Source: Butyrivibrio sp. NC2002 (GTDB lineage: Bacteria > Bacillota > Clostridia > Lachnospirales > Lachnospiraceae). From it: 64,000 nucleotides of DNA. The notes under the pieces are model-generated. The model saw only the letters and a program-made list of their open reading frames with translations, had not been told where the DNA came from and did no database searches. Shown here piece by piece: positions 17,929-26,595 of this stretch. The position numbers and the translations under genes are program-made. The stretch's first letter is position 1. Each line of letters starts with the position of its first letter. The stretch is taken from positions 460,363 to 524,362 of the forward strand of contig NZ_KL370881.1 in NCBI RefSeq assembly GCF_000702265.1, given 5' to 3'.

Positions 17929-19131
17929 TTATCTGCATACATCCATAATAGCATCTACGACGCTTTCACGATACCAGCTTAAGTCATATCTGTTGAAAAT
18001 AGCGAAATGTTCGTTTCCTTCTTCGTATTGCCCGTTGTCCCACCAAACGCAGGGAACACCGTTGTCTTTGGCAATGGTCAGATAATCTGTGACCCATTTG
18101 GTGACGTCTTCTATGTCATCGTTTTTGTGTATAGCACCATATTCAGTGATGATCACAGGAATGCCTTTGTCAAGAAAGGCGCGCTTTATGTCTCTGAAAA
18201 CAGTCTGGATTTCATTTTTATGGCTGCCATCCCAAGAGTTAAGCTCCCAGTCTTCATCAATATCAAAAGTAAACGCGTAAGGCGTATATGCATGAATAGA
18301 AACGCCAAGATGCGCATCATCGGGTATTTCGAGAGCATTAATTGTGACCGGCAGCGGAGAAGCCGCAACTGATGTTATGAGAAGAAGCCTCTTTTCATTT
18401 TTTCCACCGGATGCTCTTACTGTATCAACAAAAGTTTTATTTAAGCGGTTTAGGCAATTTCTAACTTCATCTGTGCCGCCATCCCACTCGTGTGCATCGT
18501 TTTTTATCCTTGGCTCATTTAGGCCTTCGAAAATCAGATGATCGCCGTAATCAGCAAAATAGTCGGCAATCTGTGTCCAAAGAGCCTTGTGCTTTTCGTC
18601 TACTTCATCAATATGGGCATCGTCAGGAATACGCCAGTCCTCTTCGTGATGGGTGTTGATTATTACGTACATTCCATCATCAAGAGCGTAGTTAACAACT
18701 TCTTCTACACGGGCAAACCATTCGGGATCAACAGTATAATCAGGTGCATCGCCCATATGATACATGTATGTTGTGGGGATTCTTATAACATCAAAACCCT
18801 TGGCATGGACAGCATCTATCATCTCCCTGGTGGTTTCGGGATTCCCCCAGCTTGTTTCGGCAGATAGTCCCGAGGTACCAAGTGAATCAAAGGTATTTCC
18901 AAGATTCCATCCTGTGTGCATTTCTGCGACGAGATCTGTAGGTGTTATATCACGCATCTCCATCTTGTCAAAATCTGTCACGCTTGTTTCCTCCATGACT
19001 TCTTCGGCAACTTCAGTCTCCGAAGACTCTGAAGTTGCTTTTTCTGCGTTCCCGCATCCTGCGAGGCAGCTTAATGAAAGAAAAGCTGCCGCAGAAACGG
19101 AAATTGTTTTTGTAATAGTTTTTTTAAACAT
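17929..19131 (-). CDS. GH5 endoglucanase-type lipoprotein
   Basis: A 400-residue enzyme. A lipoprotein signal with lipobox LAGC (C26) and a Ser/Glu-rich linker precede a GH5 (beta/alpha)8 domain from about residue 60. Acid/base is E206 in FEGLNEPR and the nucleophile is E330 in VIITEYGA; HTGWNLGNTFD is the usual GH5 opening. Likely an endo-beta-1,4-glucanase on the outer face; xylanase, mannanase or xyloglucanase activity is possible in this family. AGGAG is 7 nt before the ATG at 19131. It is followed by the Est1E-type gene and preceded, 23 bp away, by the esterase-GH43 fusion. Confidence 0.92.
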   Translation of the reverse strand: MFKKTITKTISVSAAAFLSLSCLAGCGNAEKATSESSETEVAEEVMEETSVTDFDKMEMRDITPTDLVAEMHTGWNLGNTFDSLGTSGLSAETSWGNPETTREMIDAVHAKGFDVIRIPTTYMYHMGDAPDYTVDPEWFARVEEVVNYALDDGMYVIINTHHEEDWRIPDDAHIDEVDEKHKALWTQIADYFADYGDHLIFEGLNEPRIKNDAHEWDGGTDEVRNCLNRLNKTFVDTVRASGGKNEKRLLLITSVAASPLPVTINALEIPDDAHLGVSIHAYTPYAFTFDIDEDWELNSWDGSHKNEIQTVFRDIKRAFLDKGIPVIITEYGAIHKNDDIEDVTKWVTDYLTIAKDNGVPCVWWDNGQYEEGNEHFAIFNRYDLSWYRESVVDAIMDVCR

Positions 19132-19154
19132 AGTAACTCCTAAAAATAATATGA

Positions 19155-21935
19155 TCAGTCGTGTAAAAATTCGATGGAAGCAAGGCTGCATGCTCCGCTT
19201 CCCTTGCAGCGAAGGTAAAGTGCATGAGTTCCTGAAATCTTATCAAAGTGAGTTTCGCCTGCAGTCCATACATTAGTTCCGATAACGGAAATCGTGCCGA
19301 GAGCTTTTTCATTAATGCCTGTTGCTACTTCGAATTCGCCATTGAAATAAGCCTTTGTGCGGATTCTAAGACCGGTTACATCATGGAGATCAAAATACTT
19401 AAATCCAATGACAGTTCCGTCTGTGATCGCCTTAATATATCCGGGTGCCTGAACACCGTCGCCGCCTTCCTGGACAACTCTGGGAGCATCACCTTCAACA
19501 TATATAGAATGCTTCTTAGTAAATATGTTACATGCGATGTATGCCGGATACTCGCCTATATCTGATAAGGGAGCACCGTTAAGACCGCAGGATGTTATCT
19601 CAACCTGAGGAATTTCTCCGTTATCATTTATGTGTAATTTTTCTGCGCATCCCTGTCTGCTGAACCAGTTACCATTAGTATGTCTGTGGTAGAAAATATA
19701 CCAGTCATCACCAATCTGGACCATGCTTCCGTGGTTGTTTGCACCGTAAGCTGAAGGAACCTCAGCTTCTTTGTAGCCGCCAATATGAAGGTCACAGTTA
19801 CTTACCAGTACGCCGCCGTATTTGTAAGGACCTTCCGGACTTATAGAAGTAGCATAACATAATTCATGCATAACTTCAGAAGAATAAATGAAGTAGTAAG
19901 TATCCTTGCATTTCCTGATAGAAGGTGCTTCAAAGAATGCATGTCCCTCAAATTCTGTTCCTGCACTGTACATATTTCCGGGAGCTATGAATTTAGGCGC
20001 TTTTTTTACAGTGAGCATATCTTTGTCAAGTACTGTCAGCATGGAGCCGTGGCGGGATTTATCGCCTTGTCCGCAAAAACCTGTGAAAAGGTATGTTAAG
20101 CCGTTCTCTGTAAGTACGCCGGGATCAAACTGCGGCTCATCTCCCTCTTTATCGCCGAGTTTTGTTCCGTCCTCATAGTGAACATATCCATAGAATTCGT
20201 AAGGGCCTGCAGGCGTATCACTTACGGCAACGGAGACAACCGATACCTTATCAAGTACATAGTAGAGATAGTATCTGCCGTCAGGACCAACGGTAACATC
20301 GGGAGCATATAGACACATATGACCATCTTCGTTGAGAGGATCCTGGGTTTTCTTATATATTACACCTTCGTAGTGCCAGTCGCCCAGGCTGTTTATTGGA
20401 GCTGACCAGCAGACATAGTCTCCAAGGCAGAATGTCTCACCGTTATAGAGGTCATGCGAACCGTAAACATATACCCTGTCACCAAATACGTAGGGTTCTC
20501 CGTCAGGAACATATTCCCATGAAGGAAGATAAGGATTAACAGCCTGTTTTACGGTATTCTGTCTGATGCCGCCTTCCATCCTGGGAGATGCGCCATAGCC
20601 CATGAATTCCATCTCTGCATGGAGGTCTTTTTTATAGGGCTGCCATGTGGGAAGGCTGTTAGTATCTCGTCCTGTTCCGTTAGGGTCACCTGTCTTTATG
20701 AAATTTGCGAAATAATCGCACATCTGTCCTGCAAGGTCGTAATGTCTTCCTGTGTATGGTCTGTGGCACATATCCATATTGTCGAAGAAAAACCACAGAT
20801 CACATGAATGGAAGGTTCCGGGATAGGAATCATTCTTGTGACCGTCTCCGGGGATATCGGGATCAAAGCGGTAGTAGTACATATTCTGTTTTGATCCGGC
20901 TTCTTGTCTAAGCAGGAATGTGGATTTGACAGCCTGTTCAACGACACTTACTCCGTTAACAAGGAATTCATCTGTAGTATTACCGGATACGATCGGAGCA
21001 TTAGCGCAATCGCCTCTTGCGATCATATCTATTGGACTTTCGCTGCAGAACTTGCCATCAAGTATCGGGAACATACGAGGATGATCCTTAACATATCTGT
21101 TATAGCCGTTAAATATTTCTTCAAATGGAAGCTCTCTTGCTTCCTTAAGAGATTTTACCCCGAGGAAATCAAAGAAATCCTTCCCTCTTTTTTCTGCTTC
21201 AGCAAGATTTATAGGCTCGAAAATATCATCACTATGATTGGGAAGTCTAATCATGCCACTCATAATGAAGGCGCCTTTTACATATTTTCTGCTCTTTTCA
21301 TTTACAAACTGATGCATTGTGCTGGCGCCGCCTGCTGACTGACCTGAAATTGTTATCTTATCGGGATCTCCGCCAAATGCTGCGATGTTTCTGCTTACCC
21401 ACATAAGTCCGGCCTGCTGATCAAGAAGACCAAAGTTGCTTGGAGCATCCGGAGCCTCGGCTGTTATTTCGGGATGAGCCATATAGCCAAAGCAGTTTAG
21501 ACGGTAGTTCACAGTGACAACGATTACTCCGCGTCTTGCAAGCTTTTCTCCGTTAAATTCCATTTCGGATGGATAACCCCACTGAAAACCGCCGCCGAAG
21601 TACCATACAAGTACAGGGAGCTTATCATCTGCAGAGTTTGCAGGAGTCCAAATATTTAAATACAGACAGTCTTCGTTTATTTCGACACCGGAATCTACAT
21701 GCCACTCGCGGCAGTAGAGATCGTCTCCCATGCCGGGTTTGTCCTGAACGGAAATAGGACCAAACTCAAAACAATTAAGCGTTCCATCCCAGTCCTTACA
21801 AGGCTGTGGTGCACGGAATCTGTTTTCGCCAACAGGCGGTGCGGCAAAAGGAATCTTCTTAAATACGGTTACTCTGGGATCGTTTCCGGGTAACCCTCTG
21901 ACTTTACCATTTTCAACTTTTGTTTCTCTTATCAT
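19155..21935 (-). CDS. bifunctional carboxylesterase-GH43 fusion with C-terminal CBM6-like domain
   Basis: A 926-residue three-part protein in one frame. Residues 1-450 form a type B carboxylesterase with S200 in ISGQSAGG, E323 in NTTDEFLVNG and H376 in GTFHSCDL. Residues 465-790 form a GH43 five-blade propeller with D478 in VPDGEPYVF, D604 in QFDPGV and E669 in FFEAPSIRK. Residues 800-926 look like a CBM6-type beta-sandwich. It may remove acyl groups and arabinose or xylose from the same oligosaccharide. There is no signal peptide, so it is intracellular. I start at the ATG at 21935; the frame is open 20 codons further with no good site. Confidence 0.88.
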   Translation of the reverse strand: MIRETKVENGKVRGLPGNDPRVTVFKKIPFAAPPVGENRFRAPQPCKDWDGTLNCFEFGPISVQDKPGMGDDLYCREWHVDSGVEINEDCLYLNIWTPANSADDKLPVLVWYFGGGFQWGYPSEMEFNGEKLARRGVIVVTVNYRLNCFGYMAHPEITAEAPDAPSNFGLLDQQAGLMWVSRNIAAFGGDPDKITISGQSAGGASTMHQFVNEKSRKYVKGAFIMSGMIRLPNHSDDIFEPINLAEAEKRGKDFFDFLGVKSLKEARELPFEEIFNGYNRYVKDHPRMFPILDGKFCSESPIDMIARGDCANAPIVSGNTTDEFLVNGVSVVEQAVKSTFLLRQEAGSKQNMYYYRFDPDIPGDGHKNDSYPGTFHSCDLWFFFDNMDMCHRPYTGRHYDLAGQMCDYFANFIKTGDPNGTGRDTNSLPTWQPYKKDLHAEMEFMGYGASPRMEGGIRQNTVKQAVNPYLPSWEYVPDGEPYVFGDRVYVYGSHDLYNGETFCLGDYVCWSAPINSLGDWHYEGVIYKKTQDPLNEDGHMCLYAPDVTVGPDGRYYLYYVLDKVSVVSVAVSDTPAGPYEFYGYVHYEDGTKLGDKEGDEPQFDPGVLTENGLTYLFTGFCGQGDKSRHGSMLTVLDKDMLTVKKAPKFIAPGNMYSAGTEFEGHAFFEAPSIRKCKDTYYFIYSSEVMHELCYATSISPEGPYKYGGVLVSNCDLHIGGYKEAEVPSAYGANNHGSMVQIGDDWYIFYHRHTNGNWFSRQGCAEKLHINDNGEIPQVEITSCGLNGAPLSDIGEYPAYIACNIFTKKHSIYVEGDAPRVVQEGGDGVQAPGYIKAITDGTVIGFKYFDLHDVTGLRIRTKAYFNGEFEVATGINEKALGTISVIGTNVWTAGETHFDKISGTHALYLRCKGSGACSLASIEFLHD

Positions 21936-22275
21936 TTCATAACCCCATCTTTCATTTTTGTTTTTGTAATATAAGAGCTCTGGACTCTTACCCATTTTTT
22001 ATATCCATAAAACCATTTTAAGTATTTGTCTTTTTCCAAGTCTTATCAGATATTGTCACCTAATGATCAAAGTTTGCCAAAATAAAGGAAATCGCAACGC
22101 ATGAAATGATTTCCGCAATTTTTTTGTGGCGATATGGTTTCACATTTTATATCTTATGCTGTAGGACAAAATATACCTTAAGTGAGAGGGCAACAAATTA
22201 TAAAAACCATAGACTTTTGCAGGTGATTTTTTGTTTATGCCTGCATGAAGTCACAGAAACAGAAAGGGAAAGTGT
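21936..22275. promoter_or_regulatory. divergent regulatory region between two GH43-containing genes
   Basis: 340 bp without a gene, between the minus-strand esterase-GH43 gene and the plus-strand GH43 gene. It holds TCGCAA-N4-TGAAA (22092-22106), a motif shared with the xylanase upstream region, and a hairpin GGAAATC/GATTTCC (22087-22114) followed by a seven-T run (22119-22125). AAAGGGAA provides the ribosome site for the 22276 ATG. No unambiguous -35/-10 pair is seen, consistent with activator dependence. Confidence 0.5.
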
Positions 22276-23724
22276 ATGGAAACAGTAGCGACAGAAGTTA
22301 GTATTGAAGAGAGTTACAAAAAACTGTCAGATCACAATCCGCTCATGGTTCAAAGATTTGGCGCAGATCCGTATGCTCTTGTTTATGAGGACAGGGTATA
22401 TATGTACATGACGGGGGATGATTTTAGTTATGATGAAAAAGGAGAGGTTACAGAAAATACTTACGGTAACATAAATACAATAAACGTAATATCTTCCGAC
22501 GACCTCGTTAACTGGACAGATCACGGAACAGTATATGCAGCAGGAAAAGACGGAGCTGCAAGCTGGGGAAACAACTCATGGGCCCCTGCGGCTGCTTACA
22601 AAAATATAGACGGACAGGATAAGTTCTTCTTGTATTTTGCAAATAACGGGAACGGAATAGCAGTTCTTGAAGCTGATACGCCTTACGGGCCTTTTACAGA
22701 TCCAATCAAGAAGCCGCTGATCTCAAGGGATACACCTACATGCGCAGAGGTTACATGGCTTTTTGATCCTGCAGTACTTATGGATGATGATGGATCAGCA
22801 TATATTTATTTTGGAGGTGGTGTGCCTTCACCTGATAAGGCAGCGAACCCCGGAACAGCAAGAGTTGCAAAGCTCTCTGACGATATGATCCACATCGAGG
22901 GCGACCCCAAACCAATAGAGAATGTTGATTATCTGTTCGAAGATTCTGGAATAAACAAGATAGATGGGACATATTATTACTCTTATTGCTCAAACTTCAG
23001 TATGACAAAAGCAGCAGAAAAAGAGCTCGGCTTTGATCAGGGCGAGATCGTCACCATGAAGTCAAAAAATCCGATGGGACCTTTTAAGAGATGTAATCCG
23101 GTACTTAAAAATCCGGAGCATTTCTTTGGTCTTGGCGGAAATAACCACCACTGCATATTTGAGTTTAAGAAAAAATACTATATAGCATATCACTCAAGAA
23201 TTCTTGAAGAGAAGATGGGAATCCTTAAGGGCTACAGAAGCACCAATATTGATGTTCTTTCCTTTAATGAAAAGGGAGAGCCCTCTGCAAGCAGAGGAAC
23301 GAGAAAGGGAGTAAAGCAGCTTAAACCGATCGATGCTTTTAAAGAGAACATGGCTGTTACGATGTCCAACTCAGCCGGAATAAAAACTACCCAGTATGGC
23401 GAAGATGCTGTTAAGTACGGATCCGGAGACATGATCGTTACGGATATAAGTGACGGAAGCTGGATAAGTGTAAGCGGAGTGGATTTCGGAATAGACGGAA
23501 CTGATTCTCTTACAGTATGTATAAGAGGAAAAAGCGGCGGAAAAATACATGTGCGAGTAGAAAAACCTGACGGAGAAGAAGCGGGAGTTATTGATTTAAA
23601 AGGCATTACAAGTAAGTTTAAGGAAAAAACAGTAAAACTTGATAATAAGATAGTCGGAAAACATGACCTCTTCTTTGTATTCGAGGGAGAAGACTTTGAG
23701 ATGCTTTCATGGAAGTTTAACTAA
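22276..23724 (+). CDS. GH43 arabinofuranosidase/xylosidase with CBM6-like domain
   Basis: A 482-residue intracellular GH43 enzyme. The propeller has D31 in RFGADPYALV (base), D164 in WLFDPAVLM and E222 in YLFEDSGINKI (acid), with NNSWAPAAAYK between. From about residue 350 the C-terminus is a CBM6-like beta-sandwich. It would remove arabinofuranosyl or xylosyl units from imported oligosaccharides. The two-domain build resembles the B. proteoclasticus enzyme Xsa43E, but I cannot verify orthology. No signal peptide. The gene is alone on the plus strand, convergent with the AraC gene. Confidence 0.9.
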   Translation: METVATEVSIEESYKKLSDHNPLMVQRFGADPYALVYEDRVYMYMTGDDFSYDEKGEVTENTYGNINTINVISSDDLVNWTDHGTVYAAGKDGAASWGNNSWAPAAAYKNIDGQDKFFLYFANNGNGIAVLEADTPYGPFTDPIKKPLISRDTPTCAEVTWLFDPAVLMDDDGSAYIYFGGGVPSPDKAANPGTARVAKLSDDMIHIEGDPKPIENVDYLFEDSGINKIDGTYYYSYCSNFSMTKAAEKELGFDQGEIVTMKSKNPMGPFKRCNPVLKNPEHFFGLGGNNHHCIFEFKKKYYIAYHSRILEEKMGILKGYRSTNIDVLSFNEKGEPSASRGTRKGVKQLKPIDAFKENMAVTMSNSAGIKTTQYGEDAVKYGSGDMIVTDISDGSWISVSGVDFGIDGTDSLTVCIRGKSGGKIHVRVEKPDGEEAGVIDLKGITSKFKEKTVKLDNKIVGKHDLFFVFEGEDFEMLSWKFN

Positions 23725-23760
23725 TTCATAGATGATATATGTAAACTTTGCCTGCCATTT

Positions 23761-23800
23761 TTAAAAGAGGAGTCGGATGCTTTTTAAGCGTCCGGCTCCT
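23761..23800 (-). terminator. terminator overlapping the 3' end of the AraC gene
   Basis: A 13 bp stem (23768-23780 with 23788-23800, two G-T pairs) has the AraC stop codon in its 7 nt loop. On the minus strand CTTTTAAAAA follows. The GC-rich hairpin may also stop plus-strand transcription from GH43. Confidence 0.65.
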
Positions 23801-24749
23801 GTGATACATCGCCCATATCCTGATTGGATATTCCACCTGAAAACAGGGTCCTGTACTCGCCCGGAGTGCATCCCTTTTTCATCTTAAATGTTCTGTTAAA
23901 AGTAGGAATACTTGAAAATCCCGCCTGAAGAGCAATATCTGTAATTGAAAGATCGTCCCTTGTAAGAAGAACTTCTGTTGCCTTGATCCTTCTGTTTATC
24001 AGATAGTCATAGAAAGTGCAGTGCATGTATTCCTTAAATAGTCTTGAGAAGTGGAACTTGGAAAAACCGCTGAAAGAAGCCACATCCTCAAGGGTCAATT
24101 TGCTGGTATAGTTCTCATCAATGTAGTCGATAGCATTGTTTAATCTGTCAAAATACTCACGCCTCTTAACAGGTGAAGTCTCATTAAAAAGCTGCAACTT
24201 GTTTAAGTGATATCTTGAAAGAACGGTAAGTATCTGGAAAAGGTGCGAGTATATCGAGAATTCATAGAATTCTGTTTTCTGGAAATACTCAGTCCAAATT
24301 TGTGAAAACAAATCGTAAATCTCATTATATATAGGAGCATATTCATCAGGAGTAATGTGGATTGCATCCTTTAGCATGGAAATAAGTCCCGAATAGCCTC
24401 TCATAGATGAAAAGAAATCGATGTCAAAAAGGCAGATATATCTCTCTCCGGAGCTGGGTGCATGGAGATAGTGAGATTTTCTGGGCGGGATAAAAAGAAT
24501 ATCACCGGGCAGAACATGATGCCTCTCCGTATCAACATCCACATCATAGTAATTATTTATAGGTAGTATTATCTCAAGGGCGTTATGCCAATGTGTTGCG
24601 AAATCAATTGTCTCGATATTGTGCCAGATTCTGATAGAACTATCCTTGGGGAAAATATACTTTTCATTATTACCTTCAACGACACGTTCTCTGTAATCTG
24701 TATTTTGCTGATAATAATTTAATTTGAGATTGTCATTTATTTTAATCAT
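23784..24749 (-). CDS. AraC-family regulator, probably of xylan genes
   Basis: A 321-residue regulator. An N-terminal cupin domain has THWHNALEIILPIN and a PGDILFIPPRKSHYL strand; the C-terminal double HTH includes LTLEDVASFSGFSKFHFSRL and LSITDIALQAGFSSIPTFNR, then KKGCTPGEYR. The GGAGG site fixes the ATG at 24749 rather than a start 7 codons earlier. It is divergent from the xylanase-transporter operon across 362 bp and adjacent to GH43, so it is the best candidate for a xylo-oligosaccharide-responsive activator of both; this is inferred from position. Confidence 0.9.
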   Translation of the reverse strand: MIKINDNLKLNYYQQNTDYRERVVEGNNEKYIFPKDSSIRIWHNIETIDFATHWHNALEIILPINNYYDVDVDTERHHVLPGDILFIPPRKSHYLHAPSSGERYICLFDIDFFSSMRGYSGLISMLKDAIHITPDEYAPIYNEIYDLFSQIWTEYFQKTEFYEFSIYSHLFQILTVLSRYHLNKLQLFNETSPVKRREYFDRLNNAIDYIDENYTSKLTLEDVASFSGFSKFHFSRLFKEYMHCTFYDYLINRRIKATEVLLTRDDLSITDIALQAGFSSIPTFNRTFKMKKGCTPGEYRTLFSGGISNQDMGDVSQEPDA

Positions 24750-25111
24750 GATTCCTCCGGCACAATGCAATCGAAATGCATTAAAATGCGTCTTTATCTA
24801 AGTAAAATGCACAACGAAAAATGTTTCGTGCAGTGCCATAATAACACAAATGAAAACAAAAAACTATCAGATTTTGCTATTTGAATAAATTGTGAACAGA
24901 AAAATTGTTAATGAAAATCGCGATTTTTAAAGAGTTTTGTAAAAAGTGCACAAAAAAGTGAGGTGCAATTTTTATACCAAATCGCAATATCTGAAAGGCT
25001 AATTGCAACAAATGGTAGGCGACGCAGCAATAAAGCCATTATACTAACCATTGTCAAAATCAATATGGATTAGCAAAATTTGGGAATTAAAAATTTGGGA
25101 GGATACACAAT
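24750..25111. promoter_or_regulatory. divergent control region of AraC gene and xylanase-transporter operon
   Basis: 362 bp, very AT-rich. It contains an inverted repeat ACGAAA-N4-TTTCGT (24814-24829) flanked by TGCAC and GTGCA, several further TGCA-containing stretches, and TCGCAA-N4-TGAAA (24982-24996). For the xylanase side a TATACT -10 (25040-25045) lacks a good -35, while TTGTCA (25051-25056) with CAAAAT is a weaker option. Weak -35 elements beside inverted repeats fit an activator-controlled promoter. A strong GGGAGGA precedes the TTG start at 25112. Confidence 0.55.
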
Positions 25112-26569
25112 TTGTATCGAAGGGGAAAAACAGTTGGCTCTATTTTGGCGCTGGTAGCAGCATCAGTACTTGCTTTGGAAGGCTGTGGAGCGCCTGTTCA
25201 GAACAATATTTCAGATAATAAAAAAGGTACAGAATCTTCCGCTAATGAAACTCCAAATAACAGCGACACTGATGAAAGCTCTGAAGAAAGTGATGCCGCG
25301 GAGGCGGGATCAGCAGAGTCTTTAGAAAAAGATGGAGAAGAGATGGGAGATAATAATGAGGTTCAGGAAATTCCCGCACTTCGTGACTGCGTAGAACAAA
25401 AAATGGGATGTAGGATCGGATGTGCGATAACCGGACAGGAACCATGGGATATACCTCTGTGGAACCTTGTGACCACACACTTTAATGCAGTGACACTTGG
25501 GAATGAGTTAAAACCGGATTCGCTTTTTGGATATAGCGTTGAGAAGTGTCCGGGAACCGAGGAAGCAGAGCTTAACGGAGAAACGATCACGGTACCTGTG
25601 CTTGATTTCTCCAATCCGGAGAAGATACTTAATAAGCTTCTTAAATGGAATGAAGCAAATCCGGACAGGAAGATCGAAGTCAGAGGACATGTGCTTTTGT
25701 GGCATTCGCAGACACCTGAGTGGTTCTTCCATGAGGAATATGATAAGACAAAGCCTTATGTAACAAAAGAAGAAATGGACAAAAGGCTTGAGTGGTACAT
25801 AAGAGAAGTTCTCACACACTTCACCGGCGATGAGAGCGAATACAAAGATCTGTTTTACGGATGGGATGTCGTAAACGAAGCGATTTCAGATGCGACAGGG
25901 TCTTTCAGAACGGATACGGAAAATCCCGATGAAGATCTTCTTTCAGACAGACATGGTAATAATTCAAGCTGGTGGCATGTATACCAGAGCGAAGAATTCA
26001 TAATAAATGCTTTTAAATATGCAAACAAATATGCACCGGAAAATCTGGAGCTTTACTATAACGACTACAACGAATGCGTTCCTAAAAAGAGAGAAGGAAT
26101 CATAAAGCTCTTAAAGGAAATTAAAGATGCACAGGGTGCTCCCGGAGAGGGAACAAGGATAGATGCGATGGGAATGCAGGGACATTACAATGTGGCATCT
26201 CCTTCGGGGACAGAGGTTCAGGCATCTGCAGAAGCCTACGGCGAAGTAGTCGGAAATGTCCAGATAACAGAGTGGGATCTGAGTGCATCTGATGGATATG
26301 ACGGAAGCGAAGAAGCCAAAGAAGAAGAGTACGAGAAACAAAGAAAGCAATACAATCTCATGTACTACGGATTGCAATCAGCTCAGAAATCCGGAAAAGT
26401 GAAGATCACGGGAATGACATTCTGGGGAACGGTTGATAAATATTCATGGCTTAACTTTAGAAGTAATGTCGGCGGCGGAAGCAAAAAAGATCAGAAACAA
26501 TGCCCGCTTTTGTTTGATGATAAATATGAGCCAAAGCCCTGTTTCTGGGTGTTCGCAGATACTAATTAA
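25112..26569 (+). CDS. GH10 endo-beta-1,4-xylanase lipoprotein
   Basis: A 485-residue enzyme. A lipoprotein-type signal (C25 in ALEGC), a 60-residue Ser/Glu/Asp-rich linker and a GH10 barrel from about residue 88. Acid/base is E256 in GWDVVNEAIS and the nucleophile is E387 in QITEWDLS; HVLLWHSQTPEWFF is a GH10 strand. It would cut xylan backbone at the cell surface. The lipobox has Glu at -2, which is unusual. The start is TTG with GGGAGGA 8 nt before. It is the first gene of the run to 39727: only 26 bp separate it from the large binding protein. Confidence 0.95.
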   Translation: MYRRGKTVGSILALVAASVLALEGCGAPVQNNISDNKKGTESSANETPNNSDTDESSEESDAAEAGSAESLEKDGEEMGDNNEVQEIPALRDCVEQKMGCRIGCAITGQEPWDIPLWNLVTTHFNAVTLGNELKPDSLFGYSVEKCPGTEEAELNGETITVPVLDFSNPEKILNKLLKWNEANPDRKIEVRGHVLLWHSQTPEWFFHEEYDKTKPYVTKEEMDKRLEWYIREVLTHFTGDESEYKDLFYGWDVVNEAISDATGSFRTDTENPDEDLLSDRHGNNSSWWHVYQSEEFIINAFKYANKYAPENLELYYNDYNECVPKKREGIIKLLKEIKDAQGAPGEGTRIDAMGMQGHYNVASPSGTEVQASAEAYGEVVGNVQITEWDLSASDGYDGSEEAKEEEYEKQRKQYNLMYYGLQSAQKSGKVKITGMTFWGTVDKYSWLNFRSNVGGGSKKDQKQCPLLFDDKYEPKPCFWVFADTN

Positions 26570-26595
26570 AGATAAAGGAAAAGAGTAAGCATAAC

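Noticed and set aside
19155..21935. Frameshift or assembly fusion of two genes
   Set aside because: The frame is continuous, both active sites are complete and no ribosome site or stop remnant lies at the domain junction.
22087..22125. Hairpin with T-run in the 21936-22275 gap as a terminator
   Set aside because: No plus-strand gene ends ahead of it, and the stem is only 7 bp with a 14 nt loop; kept only as a note in the regulatory region.
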